The position numbers and the translations under genes were made by a program. The notes beneath the pieces were generated by a model. It searched no databases and was not told the DNA's origin. It was given only the letters and a program-made list of their open reading frames with translations. From Chondrilla cf. caribensis (taxonomy: Eukaryota > Porifera > Demospongiae > Chondrillida > Chondrillidae), in assembly GCA_964020155.1 (NCBI GenBank), contig OZ026568.1:2746320-2810319 (forward strand): DNA of 64,000 bases, read 5' to 3'. This document shows positions 1-19,563 of the stretch, piece after piece (positions within the stretch are counted from its first letter, which is position 1; every line of letters starts with the position of its first letter).

Positions 1-268
1 CTGCATCTCTATTAAACACTGGGGAGAGCATGGCATCATTACTGCACATGCTAACTTACTAATTGTACCAATGCCAGTAGACATATTCCAGCCACAGGGA
101 CATCACTATTCCAGTTAATTCTTCTATTGTTTCAGGAATTATGTACACACTTCACAGTGACCTACCAAATGTTCCAAACTATGCCAGCATTTAGCCTCAT
201 CTCTATGTGTAGTCCATGGTAATACATACATAGGTGGTGTAGTAGACTGTTTGTATACTCCACTGCAG

Positions 269-2184
269 GTTCCCAAAACAACCTATGTGGGCCCTAGTGA
301 GAAGGATGCGTTGGAGAAATTGAGGGAGACTGCTAAGAGAAGAGCTGAAGAGAGAGCGTATGAAGCAGAAAAGATGAAGTTCTCCTGTGCCAACACAGAG
401 AAATCTGAGAAAACCAAAGTGAGTATGTGTGTATGTATGCCACACAGGTACTAGTACTACAGTCACTACTACCTGACCAGCTCTGTGGAACCTAGTGACT
501 GGTTATACTGCATAAGCCAACAGAATATCACAATGTCCCCCTGGAATGAAAAGATTTTAAATGTTCAATTATTCCTTATCTATGTATGTACAGTATATCA
601 TTAATTTCATATGTATGTATATGTGCAGTACATGTACATACGTACATATGCGGATATACATACACACGTACAGTTGAACACTCATATAACAAACCTGAAA
701 TTCCGGGGCAATCTGTTTGTTATAAGCAGGAGTTTGTTATATCAGGACAATTTCCCATGAGATACTGTAGCACATGGTTGAGATCACTGCTTTGTTATAC
801 ATATCAAGAGCTTTGTTATAGAGAAGTTTGTTATAAGAGTGCTCCACTGTATATCCAGTGTATTGTGCTGTGTAGGCCTAGAATACCTACAGTTCAAAGC
901 ATTGTACCCAGTGCACATTCCCTATTATCCTGTACATATGTACATACCTGTGGTAGTGCAGTGCTTATGTGCTTGTGTTAGAAAACAGGCTTGTGACACC
1001 CACCATACCTTTTACATTTCTACATTTCTGTACTGACTTACATACATATTCTGTTACTTATGTACGTATGTACATACTGTACATATTTCCAATAAATCAT
1101 TACATGTCTGTACATCTTAGCTGCTAGCCAGGAAAAACGGTTGGCATGCTCAGAGGTTCCATAGCAGGTCCCAATGGATATAATTATGTCGCTGCCTTAC
1201 CTACCACATTTGATTGCTTCACTTGTGACAATCACTTAATCAGAGTTCAGAGGCCTGAACACTTGCTAATGACTTGTCTGAATACCAATTATGGAAATCC
1301 TTTGTATCACCATATTATATTGGTATTGGTATTGCTATTGGCATCTTATTTTACGTGGGGACCCCTTTAGCCTGAGGCTACTTTTCAAGGGGCCCACGAA
1401 TCACGGAGTACAACAATCACACTTACATAGTTTAATTATTAGTCTATCTATCTATTAATCAAAGTTAATCAAAGTTTGGTGGCTTCTTCATTTCTTGTCC
1501 CTTGTGTTGGCAGGGGGGTGCAGGGAAAAAAATCTTGGTTTTCTGGATTTGATCCTGGGCAAGATCACTTCTAGCCCTCCACTCAGTCTTCTCAGCCACC
1601 AGCACCCCCCAATTTTATATCGTGGATCTTATACTACAGATATTGCAATTATCATGGCAACACTACTGTAAATGCATAAGTACATATTATGTATACTGCA
1701 CATACATACCTATGTAAGTGTGTACTGTTGTCAGGAGCCCAATCTACCTATGATGTACATATGTGCCTACTTCGTATGCAGGCTGTCATTCAGCAGATAC
1801 TGAAGGAGAGAGAAGAGAAGTAAGAACGAATACTGTGGATACGTATGTACCATACATGTACGCATGTTATATTGCCTTGAAGGATACACAGCGAATATAC
1901 GTATCTTCTGTATGGGATTCCGAGGGTGAAGCCTGAGGTGTACATATGTACAAAGGATCCATTCCCTGTGTATCCTTCCTAAAGGTGATATGAATAACAT
2001 GTATCCTGATTAGCCGCTTGTTGACCTTCTGGTCAATTACTTGATTTATCATTTATCACATCTGGGGATGTCAGGAATACATAGGATATGCATCACTGTT
2101 GGTCTCGGTTTTGACATTGCTACCAATCAGAGTGTATTTTATGTTTACACTATTATGGATCCGTCAATTGTATCTAAACACACA

Positions 2185-2239
<55 letters not shown>

Positions 2240-5200
2240 CACATGCGTGTATGTGCACACACACATGAATTTGTGTAATAATTATATCTCCTTTTGCTAC
2301 AGGGAAGTATACGAACCACTGAAAGTTGCTTCTGTTCCTTCCAACATTGTGAGTTGCTATTCCTCATTTTGACCATATGCGTATTCCTTCTACAGTAGCT
2401 ACCCACTACTGTTGTGAACAGTGAACTATATACATACATAGGTACATATATGTGTAGCTGTACATATTACCACTTGTTTTCTCACACAGCACGAGTCAGT
2501 GCCGATAAAAATGAACATGGCTGCCATCTTGAGAGAAGGAGCTCGTGTTCACAAGGAAGAAGATGCCTTGTTGAAGAGACTGGCAGGTCTTGAAGCAGGA
2601 GAAAAGGACGATTCTGACTTTCTATGTTGGCAGGAAGAAGTTAAGCAGGTCATTGAGATTGAGACATGTTACTCGGGTGTGTAATTTTTGTGGAGGGCCT
2701 GCTGCATACTGTATGTGGATCAACTACAACACACACCAAACATGTGCACATGTGCATACGTGTGTGTGCGTTCGTACAAAATACATATCTTTTGCATATA
2801 ATGTATTGTATTCTCCACTTCATAGAAAGAAGCAGCAGAAGCAATGGCTGAAATAGAGAGAAAACATCTGGTACGTTCGTACGTACGTATGTATGTATGA
2901 GGCACATGATATGTACATATGTATATCCATACTTCTCATGTACCATACATAATGTTGACCCTGTTACATATCTATACTGTATGTAGTACATATGTCACAT
3001 AAACATCTGTATCTCCCAATGTACAAATGTACATACTGTGCATACATAAGTATTCACAGTATATGTGCACATTTGGTCACTCTTGCATGCTTACTATTAG
3101 CAGTACTTGTATGTACATACACATACGTATGTACATATGTGAACCCTATCATAATCTGTTGACCCAGATTACAGCCAATATGTTCTCCTTGTGTCCTGTG
3201 AACTACTCTACTTACTGTATATTGGCATACAATATACTGTAATGTGTATGCCTCCTGTGTCTGCAGGCAGGCCAGTTAAGCTACGAAGAGGCTATTATTG
3301 CCAAGCAGGCCTATCATCAGGAGAACAAAGAGAAGGTGAAGATCATAAAGGAAGAATCGGAGCAAATAATGAGTGCCTACTTCAGAGAACAAGAAGAGCA
3401 GCGAAAGGAGATGAGGAAGCTAGTGGAGACCATAGCAGAAGGAAGAGAGAATGTGAAGGAAGCCAAGGATAAATTGCAGAAGATGAAACAGAGCATTGGT
3501 ATGCCAGATTCTTAATTGTGTGTGTATGTACCTACGTACGTACGTATGTGCAACTCGTGGGAATGTGTGCAAGTGTTCGCATGTACGGTATGTACATACG
3601 TATGACAGACTGTACATATGTAGGTACTCATGACTGTCTGTACATGTGTATTGTATTAAACCATTAATAGTTTACACACATGCGTACGTATTAACACCAC
3701 TATATTATTTTTATTAATATTGTATTCTTGTTCAGTACAACAAGTAGCCAAAGAGAGCCGAGTACTCATGAGGCAAGCCCTGGAAGAGGTACACATACAT
3801 ACATACACATACAAACCTACATACGTATGTGTACAGTTACAAACTTGTGCATATGTACATAGATACGCATACTGTAATCCGCCATGTTACATGCACAGTA
3901 CATACAATAATACGTCCCTACATATGTACAATACATGTACTGTACATATGTAGGGACGTATGTCATTTCACCCCCTATCATCTTGTCATTCCAGGCTGAA
4001 GAAGAAATGAGAAAGAAGGTTGATCTGATCAAGCAGATCAGAGCTATAGAGAGCGTTCCCATCATCAGACACAAGTTCGTAGACCTCACTGAGACATCAG
4101 GACACGGCTTGCTGTCAGAAATGTCTATAGCTGAAGTGAGGTCCTCTCAACATGAACACAGCCGTTGCAGTACGTGCTAATGTTATTGTGTGTTCAATAC
4201 AGCTCCATGAAAGACTGTCACTTGCAAAGCTTGCTTATCAAGAAGAAGAAGAACAAAGAAGAAAGGACATTGCAGCTAACAAAGAGGTATGTATGTATGC
4301 ATTTGGATTTACACGGATATTTGTGCTTGTTGCATTCCTGCATGTACATACATACATACAGTACATATACTCTACATACAGTATGTTTCATCTATCAACA
4401 TGACATTGCCCTAAACCATGTTTTCAGTACTTCTTGTCTTCTACTACGTATTGTATGGTATACAGAATCACCAACATCACTACGTAACTACCATTATCTA
4501 CTATTGCCATAGCAATTGAGGGCTTTTGTTGGGGAATTCTCCTCACTGTTCCATGGTGTGCTACCTTCCTTGTTTGTACATATGGTTGAACTTGCTCAGT
4601 GAGTAACTTGAAGGGCACACCAAATCTGTAAATCTTATCAGGGTACTTAATGTCTGACATGTCTATGTGACATACGTAGTGTACATAAGCTAGGGACTGA
4701 GTGGGGTGCACTCACTAACCAGGAGTATGTACTAACCCAGGTACTTACCAAGCAGATTGCATTGCACATACACACAGGATATACAGTAGTATTATGTAGA
4801 TGCTGGCAGCAATGTAGCATTAATGCATACTAGTACTGTATAATACGTATTATGCAGATGTACGTACTCTATGTACGTACGTAGTTGCTAGTGTTCACGA
4901 ATGTATCCATGTGGTGCTTGATATTAGCTTGTGCACATGTACAGGCCAAAGAAAGACTGTTGTCTAACACTATGGCTACTATCAGTAGGCATCGCAGTCA
5001 GAAAGTGAAGCAGACAGAAGATAGGTTAGTCGAGTGCATATGTATGGATATGCATACATACACATGTACTTGTTTCTGTATGATATTATTATGCTCAAGT
5101 ATATGTATATTTGTTGACCTTTGACCTCTCAACCTTAGCAAAATTCAGAGAAAAGCAAGCATGGCTAAACTGTTAGCTGATCAAAGAGATAAGAAAGTGG

Positions 5201-5332
5201 TTGGTCTACAGGAACAGTTGGAGGCTAAGAAAAAAGGTAGGCTGAGTACTGTGCTGACAATAGTATCGATGTATACATACTATTGTCCAATATTTTCAGT
5301 ATTGTACCAACATGGTACACTGACACTCACAT

Positions 5333-5407
<75 letters not shown>

Positions 5408-6374
5408 CGCACACGCGCACAGTGCTCCTAGCCTTGTTTACGTTCCTGAGCTAGCAAGACTAAAAATGTTGACTGCTTTAACATGCAAGGGTTCAGAGGT
5501 CATGTGATGGTGTACTTTGTGTTGAACTCTCTGTGTGTGTTCTTGTGAGTCCCTTGAGGACTTTATCTGTGGGGTACTGTTATAAAAGCAATGTTAACAC
5601 ACTGCATGTACAGTTTACACTGAAGATTTAGTGTTACACATCACCAAGTACTGTCTGACCATTTAGAGAGGCAAAGAATACAGCAAGATATTGCTAGGAG
5701 TAGAGCTAAGGCAAAAATGGGATCAGATAAGGTGACTGTAACTGCACATACTTACCTTGTGTGGTTTGTGACAGGTACCTGTGATGGTGTGATTGTGATA
5801 CAGAGGGTGTGATTGTGGCACAGGTCCCTGTGATGGTGTGATTGTGGCACAGGTCCCTGTGATGGTGTGATTGTGACACAGGTCCATGTGATGGTGTGAT
5901 TGTGACACATATGCCTGTAGGGTGCATGTACGTATAGACGGGAAACATGTGTTCACGTAATTATGGACAACCTGAGGCTCTGTGAGGAGTGGCTATACTT
6001 ACATATATGTACATATGTATGTACGTATGTACAGTATATTATACTTAGACAGGCACATTTGTGTAATAGTGCAACTTGCTTGATGATCGCATGTACGTAA
6101 TTGTGTGTATGTATACTTGTATGTATTAGCTCATTGAAATGTTTTGTTACTTGACCCACTGTTCTTGTTTAGAATTCAACTTCGAATTGGAGTGATCTGA
6201 AGAAAAGCAGAAGTGCTGCTCAGTTGGCCTCCAGTGACAACACACACTCTTCAGCTCTTTCCACTCTTCTAAGGTAAGGGAAGGTTTCTAGATTTATAGT
6301 GTATTTGTTTGCTATAAAGTGATCAATTTGATTACATTGATTTTTTCTTCCACAGATCCTCAGCTCACACGTAA
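269..6374 (+). CDS. CFAP99: CFAP99-like ciliary coiled-coil protein, 3' part (5' exons lie outside the window)
   Basis: Fourteen exons can be joined in frame: 269-418, 1782-1819, 2303-2348, 2490-2648, 2826-2870, 3267-3498, 3736-3788, 3995-4135, 4203-4286, 4945-5024, 5139-5236, 5667-5731, 6173-6273 and 6356-6374 (TAA). Each has an AG acceptor and GT donor, and codon phases match at every junction. The product is a charged, mostly helical coiled coil rich in E, K and Q. The segment IRAIESVPIIRHKFVDLTET (exon at 3995) and the LREGA..KEEDALLKRL..LEAG segment (exon at 2490) are how I recognise CFAP99, a cilia- and flagella-associated protein of the axoneme. The family match is from memory, not from a search. 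The gene converges tail-to-tail with the CARD-KH gene at 7013. The 5' part of the protein is not in this window. Exon calls are strong; the name is likely. Confidence 0.82.
671..849. mobile_element. pogo-like MITE with inverted repeats and TA target duplication
   Basis: The element runs from CAGTTGAACACTCATATAAC to its inverted partner ending GAGTGCTCCACTG, and TA flanks both sides (669-670, 850-851). Several internal TTTGTTATA segments repeat. It is non-coding. It sits in a CFAP99 intron and is absent from the duplicated segment near 33590, so it inserted after the duplication or was lost there. Confidence 0.72.
2186..2238. repeat. (CA)n microsatellite in CFAP99 intron
   Basis: An almost pure CA run. 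In the second copy the matching array (34307-34470) is much longer and joins directly to sequence that here lies at about 6300. Confidence 0.95.
4590..4745. repeat. Short interspersed element, also present inverted at 55098-55260
   Basis: A block of about 155 bp starting near ACTTGCTCAGTGAGTAACTT and ending near ACCCAGGTACTTACC. Its reverse complement closely matches 55098-55260, including the core TACAGATTTGGTGTGCCCTT. No ORF. It is probably a MITE-like dispersed repeat; no target duplication was resolved. Confidence 0.5.
5338..5404. repeat. (CA)n microsatellite in CFAP99 intron
   Basis: A CA run of about 67 bp ending in mixed GCACACGCGCAC. It lies in the intron between the exons at 5139 and 5667. 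Confidence 0.95.
5767..5915. repeat. 29-bp minisatellite
   Basis: About five tandem copies of a unit of the form CACAGGTCCCTGTGATGGTG plus TGATTGTGG, with small differences and one shortened unit. Intronic, within CFAP99. Confidence 0.8.
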
Positions 6375-6666
6375 GGACTCATCCCCATCCCATTGACCCG
6401 AACATTGAGTGTAAATTATGTCATTTATAATATGTACTGTAAATACTGTGCACATTGCCATGTGATTAACTGCTACAGCACCATAGTGTGTACATCAGAT
6501 TAGGAATGTTAGTAGGATGACTGGACCTGACCCTACATGAGATAGCAATGAGTAGTGTACTGTACATGCATACAAATTATAGAAGCATTGTATATTATGT
6601 AGAAACTAACTACTTAGTTGTTGTAATAATATATAATAAGAAAATTATTATACACTATTGCATGTA

Positions 6667-6672
6667 AATAAA
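6667..6672 (+). promoter_or_regulatory. Candidate AATAAA polyadenylation signal of the CFAP99-like gene
   Basis: A canonical AATAAA about 290 bp after the stop codon at 6372-6374. The surrounding DNA is very AT-rich, so chance occurrence is possible. Confidence 0.35.
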
Positions 6673-7012
6673 TGTAGTGATATAAATTATTTTGCTATAT
6701 TTGTACATATATTATTAATATTATATATATACGTACATAATATATAATAATATTGTTATGTTTCTAGCTTTATACATACATAATTATTATAATATCTATA
6801 GCTATTTGCCATGAACTACATTATAATTAATATTATTTATAATAATTACAATATATAAATTTTAAATTAAAACTAATGGTACAAAATAATAGTATGTTGT
6901 CATAACATTACGTATTACAGTATTATGATACGCATAATTTTTATGCATACCAGTTTCTGAGAATACACGCACACTACACATGTACTGTAATATTCAATAC
7001 TACATAACAATC

Positions 7013-14855
<7,843 letters not shown>

Positions 14856-14983
14856 GCATTAGGGTTTGAGTGCATGTACATCAAATTCGGCGAATTCAAC
14901 GGACTTTCGGAAACTCGTTTTCGCTGAACCGCCAGCGACGTCATTGCTCTCTGTGGGGAGTTTCCCTATTTGGAGGAAAGAAA
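14856..14983. promoter_or_regulatory. Bidirectional promoter interval, copy A
   Basis: Only 128 bp separate the start codon of the CARD-KH gene (14855, minus) from the start codon of the SLU7-like exon (14984, plus). Both transcripts must start here or within each other. No clear TATA box was seen. The matching interval in copy B is 131 bp but is much diverged in sequence. Confidence 0.6.
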
Positions 14984-15138
14984 ATGGCGTCCGAACCTGG
15001 TACAATGAATCGATTACAAAGCGATAACCCTGTTGGAGGGGCGCAGAGAGAAAGTAGAGAGAGTTAGAGAAAGAAAAAAGAACTCGAAGAGGCTAGAAAA
15101 GCAGGAACAGCGCCAGCCGAGGTCGATGAGGAAGGGAG
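14984..15138 (+). pseudogene. SLU7: SLU7 exon 1, duplicated copy with a nonsense codon
   Basis: This 155-bp exon aligns base for base with exon 1 of the intact SLU7 at 45368-45522, with the same start and the same AG/GTACG donor. I count 17 differences, 13 of them synonymous. Codon 28, TGG (Trp) in the intact gene, is TAG here (15065-15067), so the reading frame is cut. The next recognisable SLU7 exon is 18 kb away at 33264 and is also broken. This is the 5' part of a duplicated, truncated SLU7. Confidence 0.85.
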
Positions 15139-15289
15139 GTACGTAAACGAATTTTGTTTCAAATTTCAACGGATCTCCGTTTAGTTCGTGTAGTTTTTCT
15201 TCACAAAATTCATCACCAGTATTGGTCGTTCACGAAAAATTTGATTTTTCCCATGATAGAAGGCTGGTAGCCTTCCGCATTCCAAATAG

Positions 15290-17392
15290 TAGCCCACTAC
15301 ACCAGTTATCCTTCTCAGTCTAAACTAGGTGTGAACGTGGTTCAGGACCTCGCTACGTGAAGTATAATATGTCCGTATTTTGCTGTATTATGTTTTTCTT
15401 TTTGAAATTGAGATCACATGGATAGATTGGATCATCACAGGAATACTCCGTACACTGTGGGGAGTATTCCTGATTCGTAATAAACTTTCAAATAAAAAAT
15501 TGTTTTGAAATTCAAATGATATACTATATAGATTGAATCATAACAGGAATAAAAAGAATTAGATCAATTTGAATGAAACAGGTAAAGTATGCCTGTTGTG
15601 CATGTGCATTATAAGATAATGGTTAAATTTCATGATCGGCACTCCAATTATAGTGTACTTCTGTAAGTCAAGGTGAATGACTTAGATAGAAATTAAGACT
15701 TCTGTGTTATATCTTCTTGTGGGAGGTCAGCAATGGGAGAATGATGGAGACTGCTGGCAAAAAGGCCAAGGTGGTGCTGGCAGGTTTGAGCGGTTGGTGA
15801 CAATTGTAATTGGCTGTATAACACTAGTTTCATACTGGTTAATTCTTTGAAAAGTTGCATGCTATTTTGCTGTTTGTTGCAAAAATGTAGAATATAGGTA
15901 AATTATTTGTTTCGTTGTAGTTTATCAAGTATAATGACTGCACATGTTGTGATATGTTTAATATGCATGACCTTTATATCCACATTGACCACCTTGCTTT
16001 TGTATAATTGTTTATATTATAATAAGTGGTAATGCTTGGGCTATTAACATTTCTCCTATTTGTGAGCCAAGCCTTGTAAGCATTCTGGTACTGATCCAGA
16101 TTGATTGTTTCTTTGGGAGTACTATTTGTGGAGAACCTTTGTCACAGTTTGCATGTTTTGTAACATGATGCATGGCCACATTTCTTGACAACTTGTGCAA
16201 AGAGATTGGTTCCACTGATTGGTTGCGGAACTTACTCATTACAGTATGTTTGCACAACTTCCACTTGTGTTCACTTGTGCATGATGTGTGGATGCATGCA
16301 TGATTCCTTTTGTAATTGTTCTGAGACAGCTGGACTCTCATATTGCATCAACTGTGTTTATGATTCTATTTACAGTGGTTGATTGAAGTGTGTTCAGTGT
16401 ATTATTGTATGTTTGTTAACGTGTGGTACGTATGTTTAGACATATTTATACATTTGATGCCATACCAAGAGCTACAGCTGTTGTACAACACTGCAAAGTG
16501 CTTAGCAAGAACAATCATCTCACATGAGGACAAAAATCCTTAGGGATCAGGTAAAAGGAAGATAATGGACACTGGCCATATGGATTGACGACGTCGGGTT
16601 AGTGTTAGTAGGTAGAGTTATGATTAATTGGGGTTAGATCTGGGATACTTTTTGACCTATAATATTTGGTTCAAAAAAGGATCCAAGATCTAACCCTACC
16701 CTTCTATGCATGCTCTACTACAGAGAGAGCATGACGCTAAGTGGATGTCATCAGTCCATATGGCCAGTAGGTCGGTTCATTTTACCTGATCCAAAGCCCT
16801 CTGTGCTGACGTCTTTCACATGAGAACCAGTCGTATCTACAACGAGGAAAACGTTCCATTAGTGAGCAATTGAAACTCGTAGATTAGCCATCTTTTCGAT
16901 TACGTAGATTGCACGTCATGTACAAAATTAAATGTCTGCCAAGATGGACGTCACCATGGCTGACCAATTCGAGCTCCCGAACGACGAATTGACGAACCCC
17001 CTTTCGGCGCAATGGGGAATCGAAATTCTGTACGTAAAAACTTTGACAGCCTTCTTGATGATCGTTTTAAGCTTACCGACGGCGCCCGACCCGGAACACC
17101 CAGCCCCTGAGTCAAAGAAACGTGAGTGTCATTATTGTCCGTCTCTCGGCAACTGCTGCCGATCTTGACGAAAGTCTTCTACCTCCGTCTGTGACGCGTC
17201 CGTGCCCCCTTCCGACGGGAGGGACGGATCGAGACCAGTCGGTTGTGAACTCGTGGAATTTGCGCACAAAGAAAGTGCAAATGGGCCATAATTCCGCGAG
17301 TGTCCCGACGAAAAGCAATTAGATGCGTGGGCGACCAACTTTCGACTCGCTATGGACCGGAAACAATTAACCTCGCTAACGCTCGGTAATAA
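15290..17392. repeat. Large direct repeat R1 (partner at about 30540-33118)
   Basis: Starts near GTGAACGTGGTTCAGGACCT and ends at AACCTCGCTAACGCTCGGTA; both landmarks recur in order at about 30587 and 33110. R2 is longer because a block of about 500 bp is duplicated inside it (a segment at 16170 here appears at both 31380 and 31898). It contains one exon-like segment (16956-17121) and otherwise no ORF I trust. With R2 it brackets the 13-kb core that holds the Helitron genes. It is not a recognised LTR. Confidence 0.7.
16956..17121 (+). other. Possible first coding exon with a membrane segment
   Basis: The ATG has a strong context (ACCATGG). The 55-codon reading frame contains one hydrophobic helix (VKTLTAFLMIVLSLP) and ends at a good donor (C|GTGAGTGTC). 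The same exon in repeat R2 (32679-32844) carries TGA at codon 20. Downstream exons were not found, and the read-through frame meets a stop soon after the donor. Family unknown. It may be a captured gene fragment rather than a working gene. Confidence 0.35.
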
Positions 17393-18100
17393 TTGCTCTT
17401 CAAAGTCTAAACTAGTTCAGACAGAGTCTGAAGGGGCTCGCCTAAGCTCGCCCTGTCAGCAGGGGTCAGCATAGATGTGCAGTAGCTGGCATTGAAAATG
17501 TACACACAGGCACTGGCTGATGTCTGCAGCATGCATGCTCTATTCAGGCGATTATGGAAATGCCAGCATATCCATAAGTGCTTGATAGGGTGGCTAAGTA
17601 CATGCAGTGAGCTGGGTTCTGCTGCTGTGCAGTAGTTGCAGTGATAACAATAGGCTCATCCCATGTTGCAGCACAGAAATGTATGTGTTGTATTGAAGGA
17701 TGATAATGATTTTGTCTGGAAGTACTACACCGCATCAAAATGAGTCAATACGTAAATATAAAACCCTACCCCTACCCTAACCCTAACCCTACCCTAACCC
17801 AACCTTAACTTACTCCCTACTCCAAACATTATATAGGAAGAAATCCCTCATGTTAATAAGCGTGTACATCAAAATGCATTGATGTCATCCCATTGTGTTC
17901 TGTATAGCATGCATTACTGTAGCACATGTTGATAATGTGTGCACAAATTTCAATAGTCATCTACAGCTTGCCCCATTTAGGTGCGTATGTTAGCATGCGC
18001 ACATAGTGTCCGTCCCATTATGCAGCAGAAGTAGATGTCCCATTAAATGATGTAAAATAATAGAACATAATGAAATTGATAATACAATAATAATGATAAT

Positions 18101-18151
<51 letters not shown>

Positions 18152-18165
18152 TACATACAGAATAT
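17393..18165. other. Non-coding interval with telomere-like and AAT repeats
   Basis: I see no gene here. About 17435-17460 holds a GGGGCTCGCCTAAGCTCGCC motif that recurs near 30510. About 17763-17800 is a degenerate CCCTAA/CCCTAC run, similar to runs at about 29354 and 29620, and the following 100 bp also match 29670-29760. About 18101-18150 is an (AAT)n microsatellite. Confidence 0.6.
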
Positions 18166-18776
18166 CTAATTTTTGTCTGTTGTTTCATTTTCTTTCTTAG
18201 ACGTCTCTATTTCTTCTCTAAGTTCTATCAGTTTTGGCTGGATGATGTCATGCGGTACATGGATGAATTTACAGTTCATTTTCTTGCAACTTTTATTATA
18301 TCGGCAGATCCTTCTTTTTTTCTTTAAATGCTCTTTTTTTAAGTGGAGGAATTTGCAGTCCTGTCCAAATCGGCAACGCTGCTGAAATTTGCATACTTTT
18401 GAGTCTGTAGCTATTTGAGATTACAATAAATATAATGAAGACACACATCATCATGGATATATAAATTAATACAGTATTAACCTGTTTTCTGTTGTTTATT
18501 TGGTGGTTTGGTATCATCCAATGCTTTAGTTCGTTCTGTAAGGAAATCAAGTGTCAAGATGAATTATATTTATGTATATTTGAAAGAATATAACAATTAT
18601 AGTTGCTTACCTGTAGTTGATTGAAGAAGTTTTGAATCCCTAAGGTTATCGGGATTTCCAACGAGTTGGATAAAATGTCCTTTTATTTCGAACTTGATAT
18701 CTTTCGCGGTTACGAACTTCGGATCCATACTATTCTCTGCACATCTGGTTGTTGCGATGTGATTATGTCGCGCCAT
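18166..18776 (-). CDS. Small tandem CCCH zinc-finger protein (154 aa, three exons)
   Basis: Exons 18611-18776 (ATG), 18482-18535 and 18166-18410 (TAG) join in frame to 465 bp. The last exon encodes two CCCH fingers: C80-x5-C86-x5-C92-x3-H96 and C109-x5-C115-x4-C120-x3-H124, followed by a charged tail. CCCH fingers usually bind RNA, which makes this a likely small RNA-binding or regulatory protein; the exact role is unknown. Its start codon lies 68 bp from the beginning of the RPA-like frame on the other strand, and TATAAAT lies just upstream on the minus strand. Its position inside the repeat-bracketed core with the RPA-like and Rep-helicase genes suggests it may be cargo or an accessory gene of the same mobile element. 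The exon model is my own reading of splice sites. Confidence 0.65.
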
Positions 18777-18843
18777 TTATACACGGGCAGGGGATACAAT
18801 TTGGTGGCGGACCTAGTTGTAATTTTGTGAAAGAGAATATCAA
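18777..18843. promoter_or_regulatory. Divergent promoter between the CCCH and RPA-like genes
   Basis: A 67-bp spacer. The minus-strand sequence GTATAAATGG at its edge is TATA-like. The plus-strand stretch GGCGGACCTAGTTGTAATTT resembles GCGGACTCAGTTGTAATTT in front of the Rep-helicase promoter (28990-29010), which hints at shared control of the three genes. Confidence 0.45.
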
Positions 18844-19563
18844 GTGGAAACGATCGACGACTCTAAGACATTGAAGGAACTATCAGAATTGTCTTCAGTG
18901 TCTATCAATGAAAAGGTTACTGTCAGTGGCAAGGTGACCAAGCAGGATATTGGTGTAAGTGTGAAGAGGGGTGATGGCAGTTCAATTTTGAAGCGAGACT
19001 GTGTGTTTGCTGATTCTTCTTGTTCTGTTCGTCTTGTTCTGTGGGAAGGGGATATTGATAAGTTGGTTTTAGGCGAGAGCTATAAGTTAGTTAATGTGTG
19101 CGTACGACAATGGCAGGGGGTTCCGTTTATTTCTTTGTCTGGGGATGCCACAATTCGTGCTATAGGTGATATAGGGGATGTAGATGATAATTTAATAGTA
19201 AGTAGGAGTCAAACTAAAGAGGTTTGTAGTGATGTTTTGGCTGTACATAGTGTTGTTATTTATTTTGCATGCTGTTTATGTAATGGTAAAGTAATTCAGG
19301 AAGAAGGTGTAGGCACTTGTAATAAATGTAGTGCTGTAATGAAAATGATTAAGTGTAAACGTAGTTTCATGTCAGAATTTAGCATAGCTGAAATTGGCAA
19401 AGTAAAGGCATTTTCACAAGTATTAGAGTCAGTGGTAGAATTAGACATAGGGGATGACGAAAAAAGTATTACTAGGAAATTGTTGTTTTTACCAGAATGT
19501 ATTTTTGTTGTGAATAATAACATTGTAAAAGATGTCAAAAGTGTAAACCTTACTTTTAAATGA
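18844..19563 (+). CDS. RPA-like single-stranded DNA-binding protein (OB fold plus zinc ribbon)
   Basis: An open frame of 239 codons ending in TGA. Residues about 20-105 have the OB-fold pattern seen in RPA1-like proteins (VTVSGKVTK..., SVRLVLWEGDIDKLVLGESY, KLVNVCVRQWQGVPFISLS). C143-x2-C146 and C159-x2-C162 form a zinc ribbon like that of RPA DNA-binding domain C. It is far shorter than cellular RPA1. RPA-like proteins of this kind are known in some Helitrons, where they probably coat the displaced strand. No in-frame ATG precedes the domain: the frame opens at a GTG at 18844, and an in-frame TAA lies at 18820. The true start is therefore probably in an unseen short upstream exon, and the 5' boundary is uncertain. 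Confidence 0.65.
   Translation: METIDDSKTLKELSELSSVSINEKVTVSGKVTKQDIGVSVKRGDGSSILKRDCVFADSSCSVRLVLWEGDIDKLVLGESYKLVNVCVRQWQGVPFISLSGDATIRAIGDIGDVDDNLIVSRSQTKEVCSDVLAVHSVVIYFACCLCNGKVIQEEGVGTCNKCSAVMKMIKCKRSFMSEFSIAEIGKVKAFSQVLESVVELDIGDDEKSITRKLLFLPECIFVVNNNIVKDVKSVNLTFK

Noticed and set aside
17763..17800. Telomere or chromosome end (CCCTAA runs at 17763, 29354, 29620)
   Set aside because: The runs are short, degenerate, internal and part of longer repeated segments with ordinary sequence on both sides.
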